A stretch of DNA of 64,000 bases from Reinekea thalattae (lineage in GTDB: Bacteria; Pseudomonadota; Gammaproteobacteria; Pseudomonadales; Natronospirillaceae). Below, one piece after another: positions 1-8,242 of this stretch (position 1 is the first letter of the stretch; each line of letters opens with the position of its first letter). A model generated the notes under the pieces. The model did not search any database, was not told the DNA's origin, and saw only the letters and a program-made list of their open reading frames with translations. The DNA lies in the NCBI RefSeq assembly GCF_008041945.1, contig NZ_VKAD01000002.1, positions 124,001 through 188,000 on the forward strand, written 5' to 3'. A program made the position numbers and the translations under genes.

Positions 1-146
1 TGTTATTGCGCGCAAGTAAGTGAGATTTATGCAAAGCGGTATTGCTTGCTCGGTGAATGTTTGTCAATAAACCTAAACACGGCTATTTGTTAAATAGTCG
101 GTCGGGTTGGGTTGGGCAGGATTTAATTGTTGAGCGGAGATAAAAA

Positions 147-165
147 AGCCCGCATAAAGCGGGCT
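147..165 (-). terminator. Rho-independent terminator of the DUF3316-like gene
   Basis: A perfect 7-bp stem (AGCCCGC / GCGGGCT) with a 5-nt ATAAA loop is preceded on the plus strand by six A's. Read on the minus strand this is a GC hairpin followed by a T tract, about 45 bp past the stop of the gene at 210-566. Confidence 0.85.
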
Positions 166-209
166 GGCTATTCTTTGCGGCTAAGCGCAAATATTAAGCG
201 CGAGACTCA

Positions 210-566
210 TTAGTCATTGTTGTCTTGACGTTCTTGGAAGCTGTAATCAACGTCAATCACGGCACGGTACTGAATGTTGTCCGGTGCGGTTGCAAATTTT
301 TGAACATGAACCGTTGTGTTTTCTACGTTTAGGTCACGAATATCGGCACCATAGGCGTGTAGTTCAGTACGTAGTTCGCTTTGTGATGCATCGCTGAGTT
401 GGTCGATGACGGCAAAGCCAGCGTTATAGGCTGCAGATTCTGATGAGAACGCGTCTGTGTAGATGACTTCGCTATCGGTTGCAGCTTCGAAGTTTGCAAA
501 AGCAGCAGTGCTGAAAAGCAAAGAAGCAGAAAGAGTAGCGGCAGTAAGTAAAGTTTTAGTATTCAT
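210..566 (-). CDS. Small secreted DUF3316-like protein
   Basis: A 118-residue protein with a clear Sec signal peptide: a Lys at position 4, a hydrophobic core at about 6-20 and an AFA/N-type cleavage site near residue 24. The mature part has a SSESAAYNAGF segment and a C-terminal YRAVIDVDYSFQ strand, which I recognise from the DUF3316 family common in Vibrio and relatives. No function is established for that family. The gene is divergent from the ToxR-like gene across about 360 bp, so ToxR control is possible but not shown. It ends at its own terminator. The family assignment is from memory of the sequence pattern; export is well supported. Confidence 0.7.
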   Translation of the reverse strand: MNTKTLLTAATLSASLLFSTAAFANFEAATDSEVIYTDAFSSESAAYNAGFAVIDQLSDASQSELRTELHAYGADIRDLNVENTTVHVQKFATAPDNIQYRAVIDVDYSFQERQDNND

Positions 567-924
567 GGTTTGTACCTCTTATCAATTTTATGGTTTCACT
601 GTGATTTAAAGAGAGATTCAATTTGTGCGTTACTCTTAAGCTTTAAAACAGACCGTTAGAGGATTAAAACCATCTAAGGGTTGCCCTAAGAGCACGTCAG
701 CCGTTGCCTCTCGATGACTAATAAGATGGGGCACGGCGATTCAAATAACCAATAAAACAATATTAAAAAATATTTTTTGGTAAATAACGTCAACATTTAA
801 GGTGACAGGCTGAAGCCTTAACCTACCCTTAACTCATTAGTCGTTACCTTGAATCTGCTATTTCAAGGCACCAGTTAGGATTATTGTTGCAGTGGGTGCA
901 GGGTGAACAAGAGGAGTAAAAAAA
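567..924. other. Divergent intergenic region, DUF3316-like gene / toxR-like gene
   Basis: This 358-bp region holds the start signals of both flanking genes. It has a very AT-rich block at about 745-790 with runs of A and T, as expected of a promoter or H-NS/ToxR target. A strong Shine-Dalgarno AGAGGAG lies just before the ATG at 925. I could not define a confident -10/-35 pair. Confidence 0.4.
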
Positions 925-1902
925 ATGGCTAGTGACTATCGGTTTAGACTTTTTGATAATTTTTTATTTGATTCACGCAGCAACAGTTTAAAAGATTTAA
1001 CCAAGAATGGTGCAGAATTAAGCATCGGTAATAATGAAAGCCGATTACTGGCGTTTTTTTGCCAGAATGAGAATGAATTACTCACTCGACAAATGATTCA
1101 ACAGCGCGTTTGGCTCGATCAAGGGTTTCAGGTTGATGATTCCAGCTTAACTCAAGCGATTTTTAATTTACGCAAGCTATTAAACGACTCGGCTAAATCA
1201 CCGAACTATATTGTTACCTTACCTAAACAGGGCTATCGCTTTATTGCCCAGGTCGAGCCGGAGCCAGCTTTGGATAGAGGCGTGCGAACAGATGTTGCCA
1301 AAGTGGCGACAACACCGCAGTTGCAAAACGATGCGCTAGGCTCATTCACCGACACATCAAATAGCTTAACCGACACATCAAATAGCTTAACCGACGCATC
1401 AGATACTTTAGATGCTCAAAGCACTTTAGATACTCAAAGTACTTTAAAAGCATTAACAGTACAGCCAAATACGGATCGCCTTTCAGATCAGCAAGCCGCG
1501 TCAGCCGTCGAGGCGAAAAAAAATAAGCGCATCCTGTTGTTTACCGTATGGCCCAGTATTGCTGCGGCTTTTGTGGTGGTTATTTTTTCTGCGCTATTGG
1601 TTGGCTGGTTTTATAATCAACAGCCGGGCTTTATTACCGTCAGTGATTTAGAGGGCGTGCCGATTAAGACCTATAATGGCAGTTCGGCGAATCAGGATTG
1701 GTCAGGCATAGTGAGTAGTTGTTTGGATCGGTATGGTAATCCAGAGCCTGGTCAGCCATCACCTGAACAGGTCATTATTACCGGTGATCAAGATGGTCGG
1801 ATCAACATCAACCTGTTATTTGATAAAGCCAATGCCAATATGAACGTCACCATGAGGTTATTGCCTCGATTGGATGGACAGTCGAATAGCTGTTCTATTT
1901 GA
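925..1902 (+). CDS. toxR: ToxR-like transmembrane transcriptional regulator
   Basis: A 325-residue inner-membrane regulator. Residues about 5-108 form an OmpR/PhoB-type winged-helix DNA-binding domain (VWLDQGFQVDDSSLTQAIFN then LPKQGYRF). A low-complexity Ser/Thr/Asp linker with repeats spans about 140-175, one transmembrane segment lies at about 203-230, and a periplasmic domain follows. The periplasmic part has exactly two cysteines, C266 and C323. Their 57-residue spacing equals that of the disulfide pair C236/C293 of Vibrio cholerae ToxR as I recall it. The next gene is ToxS-like, which supports ToxR rather than a CadC or TcpP type. The start is set by the Shine-Dalgarno AGAGGAG. The regulon cannot be read from this window; in vibrios ToxR controls porins and virulence genes. 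Confidence 0.82.
   Translation: MASDYRFRLFDNFLFDSRSNSLKDLTKNGAELSIGNNESRLLAFFCQNENELLTRQMIQQRVWLDQGFQVDDSSLTQAIFNLRKLLNDSAKSPNYIVTLPKQGYRFIAQVEPEPALDRGVRTDVAKVATTPQLQNDALGSFTDTSNSLTDTSNSLTDASDTLDAQSTLDTQSTLKALTVQPNTDRLSDQQAASAVEAKKNKRILLFTVWPSIAAAFVVVIFSALLVGWFYNQQPGFITVSDLEGVPIKTYNGSSANQDWSGIVSSCLDRYGNPEPGQPSPEQVIITGDQDGRININLLFDKANANMNVTMRLLPRLDGQSNSCSI
1348..1446 (+). repeat. In-frame tandem repeats in the ToxR linker
   Basis: Two exact 21-bp copies (1348-1368, 1369-1389) and a degenerate third copy (1390-1410) encode repeats of TDTSNSL type. They are followed by two 18-bp copies (1411-1428, 1429-1446) encoding DAQSTL/DTQSTL. All units are multiples of three, so copy-number change would lengthen or shorten the linker without a frameshift. 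Confidence 0.9.
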
Positions 1903-1934
1903 TACTGTTTAACCTTCATTTCAGACATGGATAA

Positions 1935-2489
1935 GTGAAAACAACAACAATGAAAATAAAACTAACCATAGCGTTATTGCTATTGAGTATTACTTGTAGC
2001 GCTTTGTTATCGGCTTATTGGTTTTTTAGTCAGGAGCTTTCGCGCACCTTAACTTCGCGTGAGTGGATGCAAAATATGGTTTTGATTTTGCCAAAAGAAT
2101 TCAATCAGGCTGCAAGCGAGTACCGATTGATGGAAAGGGTTAATGTGTCCTCGACCACTAAGTTTTTGCAGGATGGAGTCTTTATCAAGAGTTTGAGTGT
2201 GCAGGTTTATCAACTGAATCAACAGGGTGAAGTTGATCTGATGCCGCCGGTTGAGTTTTCTATCGACGGTGTTTGGGAGCTGGTGGATAATTATTTGGTA
2301 ACCAAAAATACCAGTATTAATAACTTGCCCACGGCGCGGGGCATGGCACTTTCTAGTGAGGAAGTGGAAGTCTTAAGAAAGCGAATCATTATTCTCGAAG
2401 AAGAAACCAAACGAGTCGATAAGTTAGCCAAAGATAAGCTGCTGTTTACCAGCCTTAATCAGGATTCACAGCTGCTGTACGCCGAATAA
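1935..2489 (+). CDS. toxS: ToxS-like periplasmic partner of ToxR
   Basis: A 184-residue protein with an N-terminal signal-anchor helix (about residues 8-30) and a periplasmic body. It has the LTSREW motif after the helix, which I associate with ToxS, followed by a lipocalin-like run of strands (TKFLQDGVFIKSLSV; FSIDGVWELVDNYLV) and a helical C-terminus. ToxS binds the ToxR periplasmic domain and stabilises and activates it. The gene lies 32 bp after toxR on the same strand, so the two are almost certainly cotranscribed. The start taken here is a GTG; an ATG five codons later at 1950 is equally possible, since neither has a strong Shine-Dalgarno sequence. V. cholerae ToxS is of similar length (about 173 residues). 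Confidence 0.78.
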   Translation: MKTTTMKIKLTIALLLLSITCSALLSAYWFFSQELSRTLTSREWMQNMVLILPKEFNQAASEYRLMERVNVSSTTKFLQDGVFIKSLSVQVYQLNQQGEVDLMPPVEFSIDGVWELVDNYLVTKNTSINNLPTARGMALSSEEVEVLRKRIIILEEETKRVDKLAKDKLLFTSLNQDSQLLYAE

Positions 2490-2695
2490 CTCTAGCAAGC
2501 CGTTACTTGCCTGTTTTTATCACTGCCGAGCATCGCTGCATCGCGCAGTTTTGTAGCTATTGATCCTAACCACTGTTTACAGCGTATAGCTTTTAATCAT
2601 TGAATCCTTTGCTAGGGTTAAAGCTCTATATAACCCAAATAACAATAACGCAAATTAACATTGTTCAAGCTAATACAGGCTAAGTAGTTAAGCTC

Positions 2696-4123
2696 ATGAC
2701 GCACAAAACACTGGTTTGGTTTCGCAACGATTTGAGACTGGACGATAACCCTGCCTTACATTTCGCCTGCCAAGCCGGTGATGTATTGCCTGTTTTTATT
2801 TTCGATACCGATACTCCCGACGAATATCAGTTAGGCGGCGCTAGCCGTTGGTGGTTGCAGCAGTCGCTAACCAGCCTAAATCAATCACTTGGTCATCGCT
2901 TAGTGATTCGAGCGGGCAGCGCCAAAACCCTATTGGCTCAGTTAATCGACGAGTTTGGTTGTGATCAGTTGGTTTGGAACCGCGGTTATGAACCTTGGCA
3001 AATGCAGCGCGACCGCGACATAAAGGCCGAGCTATCGACAACGCTTCGAGTTAAAAGCTTTAACGGCAGTTTATTGTGGGAACCGCACACGGTACTTAAA
3101 CGCGACGGTAGTCCTTACCGTGTGTTCACGCCTTATTTCAAAAAGGGCTGCTTGAATGCGCCGCCGCCTCGTCAACCGATAGCGCAGCCAGAAACCATTA
3201 ATTGCCTAGCGCTGACGCAGGCCGACAGCCTCGATGTTGATAAGCTTGATTTGATCGATGACATTGGCTGGCACCACGCGATTGCCGAGCATTGGCAACC
3301 GGGTGAAAAGGGCGCGCATCAACGTTTAGACGATTTTGTAGCAGGCCCCGCCGAGCGTTATAAAATTGCGCGAGATGTGCCGTCACTTGAAGGCACGAGT
3401 TTTTTGTCGCCGCATTTGCACTTTGGTGAAATCTCACCGAATCGGGTTTGGTATCAGCTGCACGATAATTTTGCTGGCTTTGATCGGGCAGACATTGCCA
3501 GTTATTTAACGGAACTGGGTTGGCGCGAGTTTAGCTATTACCTTCTATATTATTTTCCGACCTTGCCGAGTGAGAATTTTAACAACCGTTTCGATCATTT
3601 TGCGTGGCAGCAAAATGCCACTCAATTAGCGCGTTGGCAGCGCGGCCAAACCGGTATTCCGATTGTCGATGCAGGTATGCGTCAGCTATGGCAAACCGGC
3701 TATATGCATAACCGAGTACGGATGATCACGGCCTCGTTTCTGGTTAAAAACCTATTGTTGGATTGGCGCTTAGGCGCGCAATGGTTTTGGGATACGCTTG
3801 TCGATGCGGATCTTGCTAGTAACAGTGCCAGTTGGCAGTGGGTGGCCGGTTGCGGTGCCGACGCCGCTCCCTACTTCCGAATTTTTAATCCGGTATTACA
3901 AGGCGAAAAATTCGATACTGAGGGTGCTTATGTAAAGCAGTATTGTCCAGAGCTTGCCGCCTTACCGAAAAAATATCTGCATCAGCCTTGGAGCGCTCCG
4001 GCCGAGGTATTGCAAGCTGCGAATATTGAGCTCGGGCGAGATTACCCAGAGCCATTAGTTGATTTAAAGCAATCACGGCAAAGAGCGCTGGATGCATTCG
4101 CAGCGTTGAAGCAACTGGGGTGA
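2696..4123 (+). CDS. phrB: Class I deoxyribodipyrimidine photolyase
   Basis: A 475-residue photolyase that splits cyclobutane pyrimidine dimers in UV-damaged DNA using blue light. The N-terminal Rossmann domain begins LVWFRNDLRLDDNPAL, the usual antenna-binding domain. The C-terminal FAD domain (about 205-470) has the YKIARDVPSLEGTSFLSPHL region, the WREFSYYLLY segment, and the conserved block GIPIVDAGMRQLWQTGYMHN with NRVRM following. WQWVAGCGADAAPYFRIFNP matches bacterial CPD photolyases and fits this class better than cryptochrome-DASH. Length is normal (about 470-480). A 206-bp leader separates it from toxS, so it probably has its own promoter. The next small gene may be cotranscribed. 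Confidence 0.92.
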   Translation: MTHKTLVWFRNDLRLDDNPALHFACQAGDVLPVFIFDTDTPDEYQLGGASRWWLQQSLTSLNQSLGHRLVIRAGSAKTLLAQLIDEFGCDQLVWNRGYEPWQMQRDRDIKAELSTTLRVKSFNGSLLWEPHTVLKRDGSPYRVFTPYFKKGCLNAPPPRQPIAQPETINCLALTQADSLDVDKLDLIDDIGWHHAIAEHWQPGEKGAHQRLDDFVAGPAERYKIARDVPSLEGTSFLSPHLHFGEISPNRVWYQLHDNFAGFDRADIASYLTELGWREFSYYLLYYFPTLPSENFNNRFDHFAWQQNATQLARWQRGQTGIPIVDAGMRQLWQTGYMHNRVRMITASFLVKNLLLDWRLGAQWFWDTLVDADLASNSASWQWVAGCGADAAPYFRIFNPVLQGEKFDTEGAYVKQYCPELAALPKKYLHQPWSAPAEVLQAANIELGRDYPEPLVDLKQSRQRALDAFAALKQLG

Positions 4124-4180
4124 TAAACTACGACCGATGGCAGGGTCATGCTTGAACGACTCTGCATAAGGAGTTGATTT

Positions 4181-4447
4181 ATGATGTCGCGTACCCCTAG
4201 CGCAATGCAGCAGTTGCTCACAACCATTCACACCAATATCCCATTTGATCAGTTAGACGAGGCACGAGTCTGCTCTGGTCAGTGCATCGGTTGCCCGAAA
4301 AAATTACTCGAGTATTTGGAGCAAGAGGTGCAATGGTGGCAGCAGTCGTTAGATGCTGGCGAAGTGCCTAAGCTCGGCGATATTGAAAAGCTTTCTCGCA
4401 GTAGCCAAAAAATCTACAGGGTATTGCAGAAAAATCAGATTCTTTAG
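4181..4447 (+). CDS. Conserved small protein with a C-x3-C-x2-C motif
   Basis: An 88-residue soluble protein of unknown function. It has a C31-x3-C35-x2-C38 cluster (CSGQCIGCPKKLLEYL), then an amphipathic helix rich in Glu/Gln/Trp, and ends in LSRSSQKIYRVLQKN. I recall similar uncharacterised proteins in pseudomonads and related gammaproteobacteria. The Cys spacing equals that of radical-SAM cluster motifs, but the protein is far too short for that fold; a metal site is only a possibility. The start ATG at 4181 has the Shine-Dalgarno AAGGAG about 8 bp upstream. It follows phrB by 57 bp and stops at the bidirectional terminator. Confidence 0.8.
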   Translation: MMSRTPSAMQQLLTTIHTNIPFDQLDEARVCSGQCIGCPKKLLEYLEQEVQWWQQSLDAGEVPKLGDIEKLSRSSQKIYRVLQKNQIL

Positions 4448-4496
4448 TTGGTCTTACTTATCAGCGAGGTTTGGCTGGCTAATTTATAGACAAAAA

Positions 4497-4519
4497 AAAG
4501 AGCGGCTTAGCCGCTCTTT
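4497..4519. terminator. Bidirectional terminator
   Basis: A 10-bp perfect stem (AAAGAGCGGC / GCCGCTCTTT) with a TTA loop and an A tract on its left side. It sits between the convergent small Cys-motif gene (+) and the acetate transporter gene (-) and can serve both. Confidence 0.88.
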
Positions 4520-4598
4520 CTGGTTAACTTACTCGCTAGCGCTTATTTTTTAATGCAGCCAGTTTGACTGCTCAGAGCAGCGGCAAGTTAGCAATATC

Positions 4599-5168
4599 TT
4601 ATTCAGCTTTTGGTGCGCCGATTGGTAAAACAGTGCGACCGTGCTGTTCGTTGATTACTTCAGCCATGCCTAGGTAAATCGCGCTTGAACCACAGATGAT
4701 GCCAACCCAGCCAGCGATGTAACCAATGATGGCAGACTCTAAGAAGTTATGAATAGCAAGCAACGCGAACAATAGCGTTAGGCTACCAAAAATAAACTGC
4801 AATGCTTTGTTCGCTGGTAAGGTACCAATGAACATAAAGCCAGTGAAGATACCCCACATAGTTAGGTACCAACCCATAAAGGCAGCAGAGGTTGCTTCAC
4901 CAAGGCCCCAAGTTGGGATAAACAGCAATACCACTAGGCTAATCCAGAAGAAGCCATAAGAAGTAAAGGCAGTTAGACCAAAGGTGTTACCCTTACGGAA
5001 CTCTAAAATACCGGCAATAACTTGCGCCGCGCCGCCATAGCAAAGGCCCATCGCCATAACCATGGCACTAAAAGGGAAGAAGCCTGCATTGTGGATATTA
5101 AGTAGAACCGTGGTCATACCAAAGCCCATTAGGCCTAGAGGACCTGGATTCGCTAATTGCTCTTTCAT
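4599..5168 (-). CDS. satP: Acetate/succinate transporter, GPR1/FUN34/YaaH family
   Basis: A 189-residue inner-membrane protein with six predicted transmembrane helices. The N-terminal NPGPLGLMGFGMTT stretch is the NPxG signature of the AceTr (GPR1/FUN34/YaaH) family, whose E. coli member SatP is a proton-coupled acetate/succinate carrier. MAMGLCYGGAAQVIAGILEFRKGNTFG is also typical of the family. Length matches SatP (188). It is monocistronic, with the terminator at 4497-4519 downstream and a divergent PRPP-synthetase-like gene upstream. Exact substrate preference cannot be read from the sequence. Confidence 0.9.
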   Translation of the reverse strand: MKEQLANPGPLGLMGFGMTTVLLNIHNAGFFPFSAMVMAMGLCYGGAAQVIAGILEFRKGNTFGLTAFTSYGFFWISLVVLLFIPTWGLGEATSAAFMGWYLTMWGIFTGFMFIGTLPANKALQFIFGSLTLLFALLAIHNFLESAIIGYIAGWVGIICGSSAIYLGMAEVINEQHGRTVLPIGAPKAE

Positions 5169-5310
5169 AGTAAATATCTCATTTATGGATAGGGATAAAA
5201 AAAGAGCGCGGAATGTACCAGCTAGAAAACAGCGGTTAAATGCCTAGCGGCCTTTAAATGAAGCTGCTAAATGTAAATTTTCGCTGACATTAAAAGAAGA
5301 ATTTACCCTT

Positions 5311-5336
5311 GCCGCTCGCGGCGCTAGAATAGCGCC
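5311..5336. promoter_or_regulatory. Two short inverted repeats in the leader of the PRPP-synthetase-like gene
   Basis: GCCGC-TC-GCGGC (5311-5322) overlaps GGCGCTA-GAA-TAGCGCC (5320-5336), ending 32 bp before the ATG at 5369. They could be a leader-RNA hairpin or a protein-binding site. Neither has a T tract, so termination is unlikely. Confidence 0.35.
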
Positions 5337-5368
5337 CCTTCAAAACTCGCGCTACCTAAAGGCTGACC

Positions 5369-6583
5369 ATGGAACTTACTCCAGATCGTATTGTTGTTGT
5401 TAGTAATTCGTCCGAAAACCCTTTTGCCATCGATGTTGCATACGCCATGGGACAGCATGATGACATTGCTGATCGCATCAGCATGAAGCAGTTCACCAAC
5501 TCTGAATTTTGCCCCCGATTTATCTCTGATGAGAACGACTTCTCCAATATCGGCAATACGCTAGAAGGTAAGGTGGTGGTGATTGTCAGTACCAGCTGCC
5601 ACACTAAAACGCGTCAAGAACTGGCAATGAGCAACTTTGTTATTGCTCGAACGGCAAAAGAAAACGGCGCCGAGCATGTTGTACTGGTTGAGCCAGATCT
5701 GTTTTACAGCGCACAAGATCGAGGCCCGCACGCAGATTTAGGCGAAACCCACTTTGAGCGCGATATCAAAGACATTAAGAAATTCGATGGTCAGGGTTTT
5801 ACCGCCAAGCTATACGCCCAACTGTTAAAGATGTCTGGCGTGGATCGAGTACTCACCATTCATAACCACTCCTACTCAGTACAAAAAATCTTTAATCAGG
5901 TCTTTGAAGGTTTATTCCACAACATCATCCCTTACGAAATCTACACCCACTATCTATTAAATTCGAACATCTTAAATCACGGTAATCAGGGCGAAGGCTT
6001 AGTTTTCTGCGCACCGGATAAAGGCGCTCGTGATTTTGTTAAAGAGATGTTTGAGCGCTCTGGCCTAAACAAAGCTAAGTTCATCATGCTCGACAAAGAG
6101 CGCACCGCCGAGCGTAAGGTTGAAATCACCCTGCATAAAGAAAGTGAGCATACCTTTGAAGGTCTCGAAAATTGCAGCATTGTGTTGTTCGACGACATGG
6201 TTCGCACAGGCGGCACGGTAGTTAAGTCATGTGAGTTTTTACAGCAGCTAAAACCAGAACGTATGGTTTTTGCGGTAACGCACTTCTACGCCAGTGATGA
6301 AGGCCGCGAACGTATGGCCAGCAATGCATTAGGTGAAATTTTAACGCTCAATACCTTGCCGACTATTTTGAACCGCGACCAGCAAGGCCGCTTACGTAAA
6401 AAGATGGTGGTATTAAAGGTCGAAAAATGGATTGCTCAAGAGCTGTGCTCGATCTTAAACGTGCAGCACCGTGAAGAGAAAAACCCATACAAAATTGATA
6501 TGTCCTCGAAAAACCCACGTTTTAAACGAAAAATTTGGTTCAGTGACCAACTTAACCAGCTCAACGATGACGCCGACGACTAG
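5369..6583 (+). CDS. Divergent ribose-phosphate pyrophosphokinase homologue
   Basis: A 404-residue PRPP-synthetase-like protein, longer than the usual enzyme of about 315. The N-terminal half keeps the RIVVVSNSSENPFA/ISMKQFTNSEF region that corresponds to the canonical FSDGE part. The C-terminal half has a good PRPP-binding loop, VLFDDMVRTGGT. A DK pair in the flexible-loop position (MLDKERTAERK) matches the catalytic DKRR region only partly. The usual HTDLHA/QIQGFF segment is replaced by LTIHNHSYSVQKIF. It may make PRPP or be a specialised paralogue. The sequence runs through to a normal stop and a hairpin, so it is not a decaying gene. Confidence 0.75.
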   Translation: MELTPDRIVVVSNSSENPFAIDVAYAMGQHDDIADRISMKQFTNSEFCPRFISDENDFSNIGNTLEGKVVVIVSTSCHTKTRQELAMSNFVIARTAKENGAEHVVLVEPDLFYSAQDRGPHADLGETHFERDIKDIKKFDGQGFTAKLYAQLLKMSGVDRVLTIHNHSYSVQKIFNQVFEGLFHNIIPYEIYTHYLLNSNILNHGNQGEGLVFCAPDKGARDFVKEMFERSGLNKAKFIMLDKERTAERKVEITLHKESEHTFEGLENCSIVLFDDMVRTGGTVVKSCEFLQQLKPERMVFAVTHFYASDEGRERMASNALGEILTLNTLPTILNRDQQGRLRKKMVVLKVEKWIAQELCSILNVQHREEKNPYKIDMSSKNPRFKRKIWFSDQLNQLNDDADD

Positions 6584-6591
6584 GCTAAATC

Positions 6592-6627
6592 GCCGCTGAT
6601 AGATGCGTTGCAGTAGCTATCAGCGGC
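6592..6627 (+). terminator. Hairpin after the PRPP-synthetase-like gene
   Basis: An 11-bp perfect stem (GCCGCTGATAG / CTATCAGCGGC) with a 14-nt loop starts 9 bp after the stop codon. No strong T tract follows, so it is a weak terminator or a 3'-end stabiliser. Confidence 0.5.
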
Positions 6628-6730
6628 ATGCTGTATTTAAAGTGTGAATTTTTACCGTAATTTATACAATCTCGATACCCAGCCTCGGTGTCTGTAGTGA
6701 CCTTTGTTGCAGTGGCGCTATACTCACTTT

Positions 6731-8242
6731 ATGGCTATCTCTCGCAAACTTTTTTTTTCCTTCCTCGCACTTACCTGCATTATTTTGCTGGCGACATTGT
6801 CGTTGGCGCGCTGGAGCTTTAATCAGGGGTTTTTAAACTATTTTCAGGCGCTAGAACAACGCCGGTTAGAAAATCTCAGCCTTGATTTGGCCGAGGCTTA
6901 TGTTGCCGCCGACTATTCTTGGCAAGGCATTAACTCGCGCAGTTTTGATCGAATTATTCAAAATTACAGCCGCTCTCATAATGTGCAGCAATTGCCCAAT
7001 CGCCAAGACCCTAATCGAACAGCGCCGCAGCCTCTAAATGGTCAGTCAGCGCCGTTCCCTAGACTCAGCGACCCCGCAGGAAATAGCGCCGAGCGCCAAC
7101 TACCGAGGGTACCAATCAATATTCAACCAACGACATTACCGCCACCAAACCTGCCGCCAGCCAGTGTTTATGATGTCGATGATAAGCTGATTGTCGGCAT
7201 GGCATTGGATCGACGGGCTGAAGGTTTAGTCGAAGCGCCCATTCGGGTAGAAGGCGAGCTAGTGGGCTCAATAAAAAGCATCGGCCCTGTTCGGTTGGAT
7301 TACGATTTAGCAAAAGCCTTTTCGCGTCAGCAACTATGGACCAGCCTGTTGATTGGTGTGTTTTCGCTCGCGTTAGCGCTGGGCTTGTCGCTGTGGTTGG
7401 CAAAGTTATTTTTAACGCCGATTCAGATCATCATGACGGCCATCAGCCGCTTATCTGATGGTAACTACAGCGATCGCCTTGATGATCAGCGTAAAGATGA
7501 ATTCGGTAATATGATGCGAAATATCGATCATCTGGCCAATACGCTGGACAAAAATCGCAGCTCTAGAAACCGTTGGTTGGCTGATATTTCTCATGAATTG
7601 CGTACGCCGCTGACCATTTTGACTGGCGAAATCGAGATGATGCAAGAAGGTCTGAAACCGCTCGATATGGATCGCCTTAAGTCGCTGCAACAAGAAACCG
7701 ATCGCATGCGCCATATTGTTGATGATCTTTACCAGCTGTCGCTATCTGATATCGGTGGCCTGCGTTATAACTTAGAAATAATCGATATCTCCGAGCCAAT
7801 ACAAACCGCAGCTATGGCGTGCCAAAGTCGCTTTGATGAAAAGGGCTTGCAGTTCGAGTTGCACAGCGATGTTGTTGCAAAAACGCGCGCCGATAAAAAA
7901 CGCCTAGAGCAGCTGTTTATAAATTTACTGACTAACGCCAGTGCCTATACCGATAAACCAGGTAAGGTGGTGTTAAAGGTTTTTGTTGAACAACAAGACA
8001 TTGTTATTCAGCTTGATGATTCCGCACCGTCGGTTCAGGCCGATGAATGTGAGCTGTTGTTAGAGCCTCTGTACCGAACCGATGCATCGCGAACACGTAG
8101 AGGTGAAGGCGCGGGCTTAGGCTTAACTATTTGTAAGAATATTGTTGATGCTCATCACGGGCAAATTGGATTGTCACCTTCCACTCTTGGTGGGTTGCAA
8201 GTGGTCGTTAAATTAAAGCTAGAAGAAAAAACTTATGAGTAA
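6731..8242 (+). CDS. baeS: BaeS-like envelope-stress sensor histidine kinase
   Basis: A 503-residue membrane histidine kinase. TM1 lies at about 6-26 and TM2 at about 203-227. Between them is a periplasmic sensor with a proline/asparagine-rich stretch at about 89-143. HAMP follows TM2, then HisKA with the phospho-acceptor H288 (WLADISHELRTPLT). The ATPase domain has an N-box (LFINLLTNASAY) and a G-box (GEGAGLGLTICKNIV). It overlaps the response regulator by 8 bp, the usual kinase-regulator coupling, and this gene order is that of baeSR. The frame extends upstream to a TTG at 6704; I chose the ATG at 6731 because it begins directly with the MAISRKLFFSF membrane leader. BaeS proper senses envelope stress; the ligand here is unknown. 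Confidence 0.8.
   Translation: MAISRKLFFSFLALTCIILLATLSLARWSFNQGFLNYFQALEQRRLENLSLDLAEAYVAADYSWQGINSRSFDRIIQNYSRSHNVQQLPNRQDPNRTAPQPLNGQSAPFPRLSDPAGNSAERQLPRVPINIQPTTLPPPNLPPASVYDVDDKLIVGMALDRRAEGLVEAPIRVEGELVGSIKSIGPVRLDYDLAKAFSRQQLWTSLLIGVFSLALALGLSLWLAKLFLTPIQIIMTAISRLSDGNYSDRLDDQRKDEFGNMMRNIDHLANTLDKNRSSRNRWLADISHELRTPLTILTGEIEMMQEGLKPLDMDRLKSLQQETDRMRHIVDDLYQLSLSDIGGLRYNLEIIDISEPIQTAAMACQSRFDEKGLQFELHSDVVAKTRADKKRLEQLFINLLTNASAYTDKPGKVVLKVFVEQQDIVIQLDDSAPSVQADECELLLEPLYRTDASRTRRGEGAGLGLTICKNIVDAHHGQIGLSPSTLGGLQVVVKLKLEEKTYE

Noticed and set aside
39-68. Minus-strand promoter TTGACA-N17-CAATAC
   Set aside because: The -10 is poor and the transcribed region lies outside the window.
2841-3437. 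Minus-strand frames inside the photolyase gene
   Set aside because: They have no homology that I recognise, no ribosome-binding sites, and lie antisense to a well-supported gene.
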